NCBI RefSeq assembly: GCF_003031265.1
Contig: NZ_CP019966.1
Span: forward strand, 4,869,501 to 4,933,500
Direction: 5' to 3'
Length of the DNA: 64,000 nt
Origin: Rhodopseudomonas palustris
Lineage (GTDB): Bacteria > Pseudomonadota > Alphaproteobacteria > Rhizobiales > Xanthobacteraceae
Of the stretch, positions 56,059 through 64,000 are shown in pieces. Numbering within the stretch: the stretch's first letter is position 1; each line of letters starts with the position of its first letter. Position numbers and translations under genes: made by a program. The notes under the pieces are model-generated. The model had not been told where the DNA came from and ran no database searches. It saw nothing but the letters and a program-made list of their open reading frames with translations.

Positions 56059-56984
56059 ATGGTTTCACTGCGGTTCAAAATGGCCAAACGAGCTGGCTCG
56101 TCTATCCCTCAATTTCGTGTCGCCATCGATCGAGACGTTCTTCCTGCACTGCGAGGCAAGAAGGTCTTGTTCTACCTCTCCGAGACAGCCGGACCGCCGT
56201 TCATTGCGGTGGCGAAAATCGGCAAAGAGATTCAGTTCTCTTACAGGACCAAGGACACATATGTTGCGAAGGCTCGGGAGCTTGATGCCCTCCGGCATCT
56301 GAACAGATTGATCGCACTTACGAGAACCGAGCCCGTCCATCTATCTCATCGAGCCCTGAACGCTTACGCCGGCGAAGTGTACCGGCTTTACGTCAAAGCT
56401 CATTACGAGAATCCTGGCGAAACGATCCATGTTCGCTACCACAAGGCGCTGCATCGCGCCGTCATGCAAGGCCGGATAGCCACTCCACCGCCCGCATTAC
56501 TCAACACGGAAGATGCCACTGTTGCCGTCGATATGCTCGGCACGGGCGATTTGACGGCCGCAGTTGACGCTCTTCCTCCAGGCCAACACGACGGGCTTGA
56601 GGATCGCTTCGGCCTGTTGGCTGACTGGGTGTTGATCACGCACCAGATAAATTTAGCGCCAGAGCTTCGGCGGAAGTTCTTGCAGCTTGTCGCACAAGCG
56701 TCGCTTGATGCCGGCTGGCAGATACGACGTTTCAGTGAGAACGATTATAGCGACGACCCTAACGCCAAGAGGTTTCCTCCGATTGATGCGATGCCCCCCC
56801 CGCCACCCCTCGACAGACAATCACGGGCCTGTTCGAGTCGTGGTGGGAGGTATCGAAGACCCGCAATCTCAGGTGCGACGACTCCTATCGCAAATCAGCC
56901 CAAATTAGATATCTCGCAGAACTAGAAGTTGCTCCGGTTGGGATCGTCTGTGCGCCTAGAATACCAAAAAGGACCCGATTGTGA
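56059..56984 (+). pseudogene. Tyrosine-type integrase remnant (frameshifted, truncated)
   Basis: N-terminal half of a phage/island integrase. VSLRFKMAKRAGSSIPQFRV and residues to about 245 match the DUF6538-type N-terminus of rhizobial integrases (KIGKEIQFSYRTKDTYVAKA). The frame shifts at a run of eight C (about 56791-56798): the plus-strand frame then continues LFESWWEVSKTRNLRCDDSY, the start of the core-binding domain, in another phase and stops at 56984. The entire catalytic domain (R...HxxR...Y) is absent. It begins at ATG 56059, next to the tRNA as expected. Non-functional. Confidence 0.8.
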
Positions 56985-59900
56985 TCTCTAGCGCTCAACG
57001 CGGTCAGTTCGTGGAACTACGTCGCACATTCCACGAGCTATTGCACAACGCCGATACGACAGATGACACTGAGCTGACTAGTTCGCCGCATTTCCGGCAA
57101 CAACTCGACTGGAGCGAATTACTATCAAGGCCGCGCGTGGCAATATTGTCCGAAGCAGGATCGGGCAAGACCGAAGAAATACGCCAAACTGCAAGGCGGC
57201 TTCGTTCAGATGGGAAGGCTGCATTCTTCCTCCGCCTTGAATTAGTACCTGATGACTTTGACATCGCGTTTGAAGAGGGCACATCGGACGATTTTCTCAC
57301 TTGGCTCTCTTCCACGACCCATGGTTGGCTTTTGCTCGACTCCGTTGATGAGGCAAGGCTTCGGAGCCCTAAGGATTTCGAGAGAGCCATACGAAAGATT
57401 GGAAAGCTCATCGAGAACGCGAAATCTCGCGTCAACATTATCCTGACAGCACGAACCCATGCGTGGCGCCCCAAGACAGATCTTCAATTATGCCAGCGCC
57501 TACTGGGCTTTCCGCTCCCCAGAACAGTATCTACTGATACTGCAGAGAACGAGCAATTCGATGTTCAGCGTCATGAAAATGTAGGCATCAGCGGAGCCGT
57601 CGGCAGTGAGCAGACCAGCGACGACGCATCCAATGCACTCTTAGTCGTCGGACTGGACGATCTATCTCCTCAACAAGTAACCACGTTCGCTACGGAACGC
57701 GGGCTGCGCGATGTCACGACCTTTGTTAAGGAGATCGACCGACACGACGCTTGGCCTTCGACTACCCGCCCTCAAGACCTCGATGAGCTTATTGCCTATT
57801 GGATAGACAAGGGCCGGATCGGCACCCGCCTTGAAATGGTCCGGAACAATATTGATCGCCGTCTCATAGAACGCGATCAACAACGAGCGGAAATGTACCC
57901 TCTACCGGACGCTAAGGCGCGAGAGGGGGTAACGCTGTTGGCTGCTGCAACAACGCTAGCACAGAATCCAACGATACGCGTACCAGACGGCGCGGAGACC
58001 TCTAAGGGCATCGATCCACGATTGGTGCTCCCCACATGGTCAGATGCTGAGATTGCAACGCTCCTTTCACGCCCTATTTTCGACGACGCAATTTACGGAT
58101 CAGTCCGCTTCTATCATCGCTCGGTCCGTGAATATCTCGCGGCCAGTTGGTTACAACAGCTATTGGAAAGGCCTTCATCTCGGCGAGCGATAGAATCCCT
58201 GATTATCCGCGTCCAATACAACCTCGAAGTCATCGTCCCAACGCTGAGACCAATCCTTCCGTGGCTTGCGATCTTTGATGAACGAATCAGGCAGCGACTG
58301 CGCTCAATCTCCCCAGAAATCTTCTTCGAGGGTGGCGATCCAAGTGCACTACCGCTGGCTCTTCGCATAGAAATTCTTACTGATATATGCGGCAAGATTT
58401 CTAGTAACAAGATCACTAACTCCGCTACTGAATATGCGGCGATACAGCGGTTTGTCCAGGTCGACATTGCCGAGCATGTCCGCTCTCTCCTCGCTCGCTA
58501 CAGCGACGTGGAAGAGGTCGTGCGGCTCCTTATGCGTGTAGTGCAATTGGGCCACCTAACCTCGCTTCTGCCAGAGGCTAAGCAGATTGCAACTTCCAGG
58601 ACCACCACCTTATATTCAAGGGTAGCAGCAGTCCGCGCGTTGCGCGATATCGGCACTCCGGACGACCAGTTCGGATTGTTGACTGAGATTGCGAATGAGC
58701 CGCCCCCTCTACCACGCGCATTGGCTTGCGAATTACTCAGCGGCCTACAGTCATCACGCGATGTTATCACTGCTGCCTTGGGCCTCATCGAAAAAATTGA
58801 TGGTCGGAAAGCATCGTCATTCGATAGGCTTGAAGATGATTTCACAACTCTTATCGAGGGCACGGGAACATCTCTATTGCCTGATGTGATCGAGCGTCTA
58901 AACGATCTTCTCACCCGTCCGCCTGTCGTTGAGCGCTTTGATTGCGAAATATCTCAGAAGTATTCTTGGACAATTAAGGCGGCCATTCACGCGGTTGAGA
59001 GGTTAGCCGCCGAACGCAGCCCTCAGGCACTCAGCGCATGCAGCCTTGACATAATTCACAAGATTAGCGCCTCCGCGAACTGGAATCACCATTTCGAAGA
59101 AATGAAGGAAGGACTTGAGCGCGCGATCTCAGATTGGCGCGAATTGAACGACGCCTCCTTTTGGCACGACGTTTCAGTTAGGCGGCAAATGTTGAGCCAC
59201 AAGACCCCTAGCGAGCGACTCATCAATTACCGGCAGGCTCAAATGTTTGGCGCCCTCTGGCGCTTCGTGGCCGACGACTTCGACCGTGTATTTAGCTGGA
59301 TCGAAGCACGAGCCGATCGCGACGATAGGCTCGTATCTTTGACTTTGGCCTTTGCGATTTATGCCCAGAACGACAAGCCCAAAGATTGGATTGATCGTCT
59401 TACTGAGGTCGGCTCTTCCGACCCCGAATTGAAAGAAATGCTGAGATATCTTTCAGCACCATCGCCGCAATACAAGCAACAAACGCGTCAATTCGCAAAA
59501 TACCAACGAAAGAACGCTGCCCGCGCAAAAAGGCAATCCGACCAACTCCAGCGCGATACAGAATTTGTGATAGCGCATGTCGACCTGCTTCGAAACTCAC
59601 AGTTGCCAAATCCGGATGATCTCTCGCGTATTCAATGGTACCTACACGAAAGGTTGCGCGAGACAGGGCAAAGCTCGAACAAGTGGGCGGACAGCCGGTG
59701 GCGCGAACTCATACCGACCTTTGGCGTGGAGGTGGCGACTGCTTATCGAGATAGCGCGATTCGCTATTGGAGACACTATCAACCCACCCTTCGCTCGGAG
59801 GGAGCCAAGCCTCACGAAACACCTAATAAGGTGATATTTGGCCTTTCGGGGCTGGCTATCGAATCTCAAGAAAACCCCCGCTGGATTGAAGCAGTAAATT

Positions 59901-60076
59901 CGAAGGATGCGGATCGGGCAACACGGTACGCCCTTCTTGAAATGAACGGATTTCCGGAATGGTTTCCGAGGCTTTATAGTTTCCACAAGGAGACTGCGCT
60001 AAGAATCATAATTGGCGAGATCGAATATGAACTCAGGACAGAGAGAGAGTTGGTGAAGCTAGCTACTATGTTCTGA
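56981..60076 (+). CDS. Large STAND/NACHT-like NTPase, N-terminal part of split gene
   Basis: 1031 residues before the frameshift. Starts at GTG 56981 with AAAAGGA 8 nt upstream and a 4-nt overlap with the integrase remnant. Walker A ILSEAGSGKTEE is at about residues 55-66. Walker B WLLLDSVDEARL is at 116-127, and a sensor-like ILTARTHAW at 154-162. Helical linker and repeat-like regions (HEAT/TPR-style, for example RVAAVRALRDIGTPDDQFGL) fill residues 350-1000. No membrane segments. The last nine residues (ELVKLATMF) are out-of-phase read-through of the frameshift. Inferred: a defence-type NTPase whose C-terminal effector is encoded at 60049-61335. No exact named family recognised. Confidence 0.8.
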   Translation: MISSAQRGQFVELRRTFHELLHNADTTDDTELTSSPHFRQQLDWSELLSRPRVAILSEAGSGKTEEIRQTARRLRSDGKAAFFLRLELVPDDFDIAFEEGTSDDFLTWLSSTTHGWLLLDSVDEARLRSPKDFERAIRKIGKLIENAKSRVNIILTARTHAWRPKTDLQLCQRLLGFPLPRTVSTDTAENEQFDVQRHENVGISGAVGSEQTSDDASNALLVVGLDDLSPQQVTTFATERGLRDVTTFVKEIDRHDAWPSTTRPQDLDELIAYWIDKGRIGTRLEMVRNNIDRRLIERDQQRAEMYPLPDAKAREGVTLLAAATTLAQNPTIRVPDGAETSKGIDPRLVLPTWSDAEIATLLSRPIFDDAIYGSVRFYHRSVREYLAASWLQQLLERPSSRRAIESLIIRVQYNLEVIVPTLRPILPWLAIFDERIRQRLRSISPEIFFEGGDPSALPLALRIEILTDICGKISSNKITNSATEYAAIQRFVQVDIAEHVRSLLARYSDVEEVVRLLMRVVQLGHLTSLLPEAKQIATSRTTTLYSRVAAVRALRDIGTPDDQFGLLTEIANEPPPLPRALACELLSGLQSSRDVITAALGLIEKIDGRKASSFDRLEDDFTTLIEGTGTSLLPDVIERLNDLLTRPPVVERFDCEISQKYSWTIKAAIHAVERLAAERSPQALSACSLDIIHKISASANWNHHFEEMKEGLERAISDWRELNDASFWHDVSVRRQMLSHKTPSERLINYRQAQMFGALWRFVADDFDRVFSWIEARADRDDRLVSLTLAFAIYAQNDKPKDWIDRLTEVGSSDPELKEMLRYLSAPSPQYKQQTRQFAKYQRKNAARAKRQSDQLQRDTEFVIAHVDLLRNSQLPNPDDLSRIQWYLHERLRETGQSSNKWADSRWRELIPTFGVEVATAYRDSAIRYWRHYQPTLRSEGAKPHETPNKVIFGLSGLAIESQENPRWIEAVNSKDADRATRYALLEMNGFPEWFPRLYSFHKETALRIIIGEIEYELRTERELVKLATMF

Positions 60077-61335
60077 GTGATATTTACTCCTCAGGGGAGT
60101 GGTCCTGGCCGGACGTAGGACCGGTGCTCCTTTCGATTCTAGATCGGTTTGAACCGGCCAATTCAACGACTCTCCGGAAAATGCTGACAGTCATTCTAGG
60201 ATCAAGGGTTGAAGACCTCGACATTGCTAGCCTCGCCGCTAGAAAGGTCACTGAAGACCAGTCCGCGAACCTCGCCGAATGGCTGGCTTTATGGGTCAGC
60301 GTCGAACCTGATCAAGCAGTTGCGCAGCTCGCCAAAACTCTATCGGGGATGGAAAGCGGCGAGGACAAGACCACTTTCGCCATGAAGTTCGTTACAGAAC
60401 TTTGGGGCGGAAGGCGATCGGATGCGCTGACGGTTAGAAAGCGATTCATTACGCCACAGCATCTGAAGTCGCTCTACTTGCTGATGCGGCAATACATACG
60501 TGAGGAAGACGACATTGATCGTCTCGGGACGGGCACATACTCGCCCGGGCTGCGCGATGACGCGCAGGATGCACGAGATCGGATTATCCAAGAACTGAAT
60601 AGGCTCCCGGGAAAGGAAACCTTCGTTGCTTTGAGCGAGATAGCGTCCGTTCGGCGTACTGATAAATCACACCACTCGATCGAGCTGCTATGTTTGAGAA
60701 GAGCTGAGCAAGACGCTGATCTAGAGCCTTGGTCGGAGACAAATGTTCGCGAGTTCAACGATCGGCTAGACCGAAGGCCATCGACTCACCGAGAGTTGGC
60801 CGATCTTGCAGCACTGCGACTACTGGATTTGAAAGACAGTTTGGAGAATGGCGACGATAGCGTGGCCGACATCATTCAGACGGTCGACGAAGAGACGAAG
60901 CTGAGGAATTTCCTTGGCCGAGAGCTTCGGCAAATGGCGTTCGGACGATACTCCATACCGCAGGAAGAAGAGCTCGCCGACGCGAAGAGACCTGATCTCA
61001 GATTTCATTGCGCCTGGATTGATGCGCCGGTTCCAGCAGAGTTAAAGATCGCAGACAAATGGAGTGGTCCAGCACTTTTGGAGCGATTAGAGAATCAGCT
61101 AGCCGGCGACTACCTTCGAGACAATCGGTCGGGCCGAGGACTGTTTGTTCTCGTGTATAGAGGTAAGAAGGTTTCCTGGGAGATACTCGATCCAAGCTCG
61201 GGATCAGTGCACGCGGTCAATTTCGATGGCTTGATAGGTGCGCTGCGTGAACATTGGACGCGGATTGCTTGGAAGCATCCAAATGTGGACAACATTGAGA
61301 TCATCGGCATCGATCTTACAAGAAGAAGGAATTGA
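60049..61335 (+). pseudogene. C-terminal part of the split NTPase gene, with PD-(D/E)XK-like motif
   Basis: 428 residues in the frame that continues the upstream gene if one GA is removed from GAGAGAGAG at 60041-60049. A GTG at 60124 could restart a 403-residue fragment. The joint region reads smoothly (VGEASYYVLSDIYSSGEWSW). Near the end, RPDLRFHCAWIDAPVPAELK holds a PD-x15-ELK arrangement, the core of a PD-(D/E)XK nuclease, followed by a helix with Gln (ERLENQLAGDYL) and a strand LFVLVYRG, which fits the fold. I infer a nuclease effector controlled by the NTPase. Confidence 0.7.
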
Positions 61336-61607
61336 TTGTTCGCCTCGCGAGAGCGGCTTGGTCGTTCTCAGATCGACGAACGATGCTGTCTAGCGGAGCA
61401 ACGGCGTCAGGCGTCGATATCGCCGACCCAGCCTGCTGTGTTGGCGCCTTGATTCCAGTCGGTTAGCCTCACTCGCTCAAGCTCTTTTTTGGTGCGAGCC
61501 TTCGAATGGAGGTCCATGCTGAGAAGGTGACGCGGACAACTGTCACGAACTTCAACCCTTCCCGGCCTTGAAGATCAATAGAATCAACTAGATAGGCAGC
61601 TAGCACC
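61336..61607. other. Right end of the island, no convincing gene
   Basis: About 270 bp. A short minus-strand frame (about 61409-61516, MDLHSKARTKKELERVRLTD) may be a decayed fragment of another gene, but it has no recognisable RBS or family. Nothing else found before the right attachment repeat. Confidence 0.45.
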
Positions 61608-61636
61608 ACAGTTCAATCCTGTCCGGCAGCACCAGC
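61608..61636. repeat. Right attachment-site repeat of the tRNA-Thr island
   Basis: 29-bp perfect copy of the tRNA-Thr 3' end (55961-55989). The next base differs (G instead of C), so the repeat ends there. It is not part of a complete tRNA gene. Confidence 0.9.
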
Positions 61637-61830
61637 GATTTGTAGGCAGCCATCTCAGGCTCGGTCACTCCCCAAACATCTTCAACACTTGGCGCGCTCG
61701 CTTTTCGCGGGCTTGTGTCGGCGTTCGCGATGGCAGGACACTGCGGGGAGAGCATGCCGATGCGTATTCCGATTGAAATTCGCCCGCCAGTAGAATTTCA
61801 TACGGTCTTTGCCGCTGGTGGATTGCCGAG

Positions 61831-62220
61831 ATGTTTCAGCTGTTTTCACGCGCCAAAACCGCCAATCAGTTCCGGGCCCGCAATGCGGCGCGGGACGCGG
61901 AGACCGATGCGGCGCGGGTCGGGTCGATCGTCGGCGCGATTGAAGCGGCGCTGCTGGCAGCGCAGGCCGAATATGCCGGACTGAGCGAGCGGCTCCACGA
62001 CGTGCTGGCGCGGGCGGCGATCACCGTCGGCACCGAGACCGACGAATATATCGACCGCGCCCCCGAGGACACCGCACTGCAGAACCAGTTCAGCACCGAA
62101 ATCGCCAATGGCGAACGCCGACTGCGCGAACTGGAGACCAGCATGGGCCACTACCAATTCCTCAAGACGGTGCTGGCGACGCGTTTTCCCGAGCACACGG
62201 CCGCCGACGGCGCAAAGTAG
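61831..62220 (+). CDS. Hypothetical helical protein
   Basis: 129 residues, predicted almost fully alpha-helical and probably coiled-coil-forming (ARVGSIVGAIEAALLAAQAE, then NGERRLRELETSMGHYQFLK). No signal peptide. The ATG at 61831 is preceded by GCCGAG, a weak RBS. The GC-rich codon use marks return to the native chromosome after the island. No family recognised. The 194 bp between the island and this gene hold no other gene. Confidence 0.7.
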   Translation: MFQLFSRAKTANQFRARNAARDAETDAARVGSIVGAIEAALLAAQAEYAGLSERLHDVLARAAITVGTETDEYIDRAPEDTALQNQFSTEIANGERRLRELETSMGHYQFLKTVLATRFPEHTAADGAK

Positions 62221-62346
62221 CCGAGAGGTGGTAAGACCGAGCCGGCTGGCTCACCGGTGAGTTCCGCGCTCTTTCTCCGTGAACATTCCATGAACCTCGG
62301 CTAGACTCCGCCGCATCGCTCCCGAGCCACGAGATTCGCAAATCCC

Positions 62347-63636
62347 ATGACCGATCTGACCATCACCTGCCCGAACTGCGCCTCGTCGGTGCCGCTGACC
62401 GAGTCGCTGGCGGCGCCGCTTCTGAAGGACACGCAGGCCAAATACGAGCGGCTGATCAAGCAGAAGGATCAGGACATCGCCGGGCGCGAGCAGGCGCTGC
62501 GGGCGCAGCAGGCGGAGGTCGAGAAGGCCAAGGCTGCAGTGGCGCAGCAGGTCTCCGACCAGGTGACGGCGGCGCGGGCGCGGATCGCCGCGGAGGAAGC
62601 CGCCAAGGCGAAGCGCCTCGCGGAAAACGATCTCGCTGACAAGGCGCGGCAGCTTGCCGAGCTGCAGGAGGTGCTGAAGAGTCGCGACGCCAAGCTGGCC
62701 GAGGCGCAGCAGGCGCAGGCCGAGTTTGTGAAGAAGCAGCGGCTGCTCGAGGACGAGAAGCGCGAGCTTCATCTGACGATCGAGAAGCAGGTCCAAGCCG
62801 GCCTCGAAGAGGCGCGGCAGAAGGCCCAGCAGGCCGCCGAGGATAATCTGCGGCTCAAGGTCACCGAGAAGGAAGAGCAGATCGCCGCGATGCAGCGGCA
62901 GATCGAGGATCTGAAGCGCAAGGCCGAACAGGGCTCGCAGCAATTGCAGGGCGAGGTGCTGGAGCTCGAACTCGAAGCCTCACTGCGCGCCAAGTTTCCG
63001 CACGACCAGATCGAGCCGGTGCCGAAAGGCGAGTTCGGCGGCGACGTGCTGCAGCGGGTGGTGAGCGCCGCGGCGCAGCCGTGCGGCAGCATCCTGTGGG
63101 AATTCAAGCGCACCAAAAACTGGTCGGACGGCTGGCTGACCAAGCTGCGTGACGACCAGCGCAAGGCCAAGGCCGAGCTGGCGCTGATCGTCTCCAACGC
63201 ATTGCCGAAGGGCGTGCACACCTTCGACCATATCGACGGCGTCTGGGTCACCGAAGCGCGCTGCGCGATCCCGGTGGCGATCGCACTGCGCCAGTCGCTG
63301 ATCGAGCTCGCCGCCGCGCGCCAGGCCGGCGTCGGCCAGCAGACCAAGATGGAGCTGACCTACCAGTACCTCACCGGCCCCGCGTTCCGGCAGCGGATCG
63401 AAGCGATCGTCGAGAAGTTCACCGAGATGCAGAGCGATCTCGACAAGGAACGCCGCTCGATGATGCGGATGTGGGCCAAGCGCGAGGCGCAGATCCGCGG
63501 CGTTCTCGAAGCCACCGCCGGAATGTATGGCGACCTGCAGGGTATCGCCGGCAAGGCGCTGGCCGAGATCGACGGCATGGCGCTGCCGATGCTGGAAGAC
63601 TTCAGCGACGACGACGGCGACAGCGAAGCGGCGTAA
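62347..63636 (+). CDS. DUF2130 family protein
   Basis: 429 residues. A small zinc knuckle at the N-terminus (CPNCASSVPL) is followed by a long coiled coil (about residues 30-215, Lys/Glu/Gln-rich) and the DUF2130 domain: SILWEFKRTKNWSDGWLTKL, DDQRKAKAELALIVSNALP and DGVWVTEARCAIPVAIALRQ. The EFK in the first motif suggests a restriction-nuclease-like fold similar in layout to RmuC. Function is unknown; a role in DNA metabolism is an inference. ATG at 62347, after a 126-bp gap from the previous gene. Confidence 0.88.
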   Translation: MTDLTITCPNCASSVPLTESLAAPLLKDTQAKYERLIKQKDQDIAGREQALRAQQAEVEKAKAAVAQQVSDQVTAARARIAAEEAAKAKRLAENDLADKARQLAELQEVLKSRDAKLAEAQQAQAEFVKKQRLLEDEKRELHLTIEKQVQAGLEEARQKAQQAAEDNLRLKVTEKEEQIAAMQRQIEDLKRKAEQGSQQLQGEVLELELEASLRAKFPHDQIEPVPKGEFGGDVLQRVVSAAAQPCGSILWEFKRTKNWSDGWLTKLRDDQRKAKAELALIVSNALPKGVHTFDHIDGVWVTEARCAIPVAIALRQSLIELAAARQAGVGQQTKMELTYQYLTGPAFRQRIEAIVEKFTEMQSDLDKERRSMMRMWAKREAQIRGVLEATAGMYGDLQGIAGKALAEIDGMALPMLEDFSDDDGDSEAA

Positions 63637-63672
63637 GTCCGGTTCTATCCGCCCGCGCACAGGCGCGTAGAC

Positions 63673-64000
63673 TTAGGCGATCGTCCGGGCCTGTTCGGTG
63701 AGCCGGTCGCGATGCTCCGGCGCCGCGATGGCGATCATCCGCCGCGCGCGCTCCGCAAGGCTGCAGCCGCGTAGCTCGGCGACGCCCCATTCGGTGACGA
63801 TCGCGTCGACGTCTGCCCGCGGCGTCGTCACCGTCTCGACCCGTGCGACGATCCGGCTCGCTCCATCCGGCGCCGTCGCCGGCAGCGCGATCAGCGCCCG
63901 GCCACCCGGCGAGGCATTGGCGCCGCGGACGAAATCGAGTTGGCCACCAATCGCGCCGATGGCGGTGCCGTTCAGCGTCTCGGCGTTGACGCTGCCGTCG
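63673..64000 (-). CDS. Acetyl-CoA hydrolase/transferase, C-terminal part
   Basis: 109 C-terminal residues of a gene that runs off the right edge of the window, ending with TAA at 63675-63673. GGQLDFVRGANASPGGRALI, then RVETVTTPRADVDAIVTEWG and VAELRGCSLAERARRMIAIA, match the C-terminal domain of acetyl-CoA hydrolase/4-hydroxybutyrate CoA-transferase family proteins. These move CoA between carboxylic acids through a Glu thioester located in the part not seen here. Confidence 0.85.
   Translation of the reverse strand, partial: DGSVNAETLNGTAIGAIGGQLDFVRGANASPGGRALIALPATAPDGASRIVARVETVTTPRADVDAIVTEWGVAELRGCSLAERARRMIAIAAPEHRDRLTEQARTIA

Noticed and set aside
61409..61516. Short minus-strand frame MDLHSKARTKKELERVRLTD...
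   Set aside because: Too short and without RBS or family match; at best a gene fragment.

Overview
The window is high-GC, gene-dense alphaproteobacterial chromosome. Its gene orders and protein types (mutY-dciA-dsbA-smc; murA-DUF2948-hisD-UPF0262-LMW phosphatase-maf-yacG-tRNA-Phe; fused trpE(G) behind a trpL leader; DUF3551; TAXI-TRAP with DUF1850) fit Bradyrhizobiaceae/Nitrobacteraceae, most likely Rhodopseudomonas palustris or a close relative. That assignment is from remembered family patterns, not a database search.

Layout. 1-5.1 kb: the 3'-truncated end of an RND/HlyD efflux adaptor gene, then two tandem paralogous PAS + methyl-accepting chemotaxis pairs whose genes overlap by 38 nt in both copies. 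5.2-11.7 kb: genome-maintenance cluster mutY, dciA-like, dsbA-like, smc. 12-16.6 kb: Rsm22-type methyltransferase, lemA + M48 protease, and two adjacent ParA/MinD-like P-loop proteins. 16.8-20.4 kb: apt, trpE(G) with its attenuator, hicAB. 20.7-28.3 kb: small proteins, OmpW, propionyl-CoA synthetase, TPR/LprI-like protein, SDR, B12 radical-SAM enzyme. 28.4-33.4 kb: TAXI-TRAP uptake system with DUF1850, MFS transporter. 33.4-44.2 kb: HWE kinase/response regulator, PhoD phosphatase, Bug/TctC binding protein, degenerate EAL protein, periplasmic proteins, NUDIX, thioesterase, HAD phosphatase, a 50-residue zinc ribbon, and a second stand-alone receiver. 44.3-45.5 kb: a small insertion at tRNA-Phe. 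45.6-52.3 kb: yacG, maf, AAA ATPase, LMW phosphatase, UPF0262, hisD, DUF2948, murA. 52.4-55.7 kb: secreted small proteins, a cNMP-binding thioredoxin-reductase-like flavoprotein, an NTF2-like protein.

The most unusual part is a 5.65-kb island at 55961-61636, integrated at the 3' end of tRNA-Thr(GGT) and bounded by 29-bp perfect direct repeats. It holds the N-terminal remnant of a tyrosine integrase and one very large gene for a STAND/NACHT-like NTPase (about 1450 residues) ending in a putative PD-(D/E)XK nuclease motif. That gene is split by a frameshift that one extra GA dinucleotide in a short GA tract explains exactly. The architecture, isolation and AT-richer composition resemble an antiphage defence NTPase, currently broken or switched off. 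Downstream the chromosome resumes with a hypothetical protein, a DUF2130 protein and the end of an acetyl-CoA hydrolase/transferase gene that runs off the window.

Several families of dispersed palindromic repeats occupy the intergenic gaps. No CRISPR array, rRNA operon or complete insertion sequence was seen.
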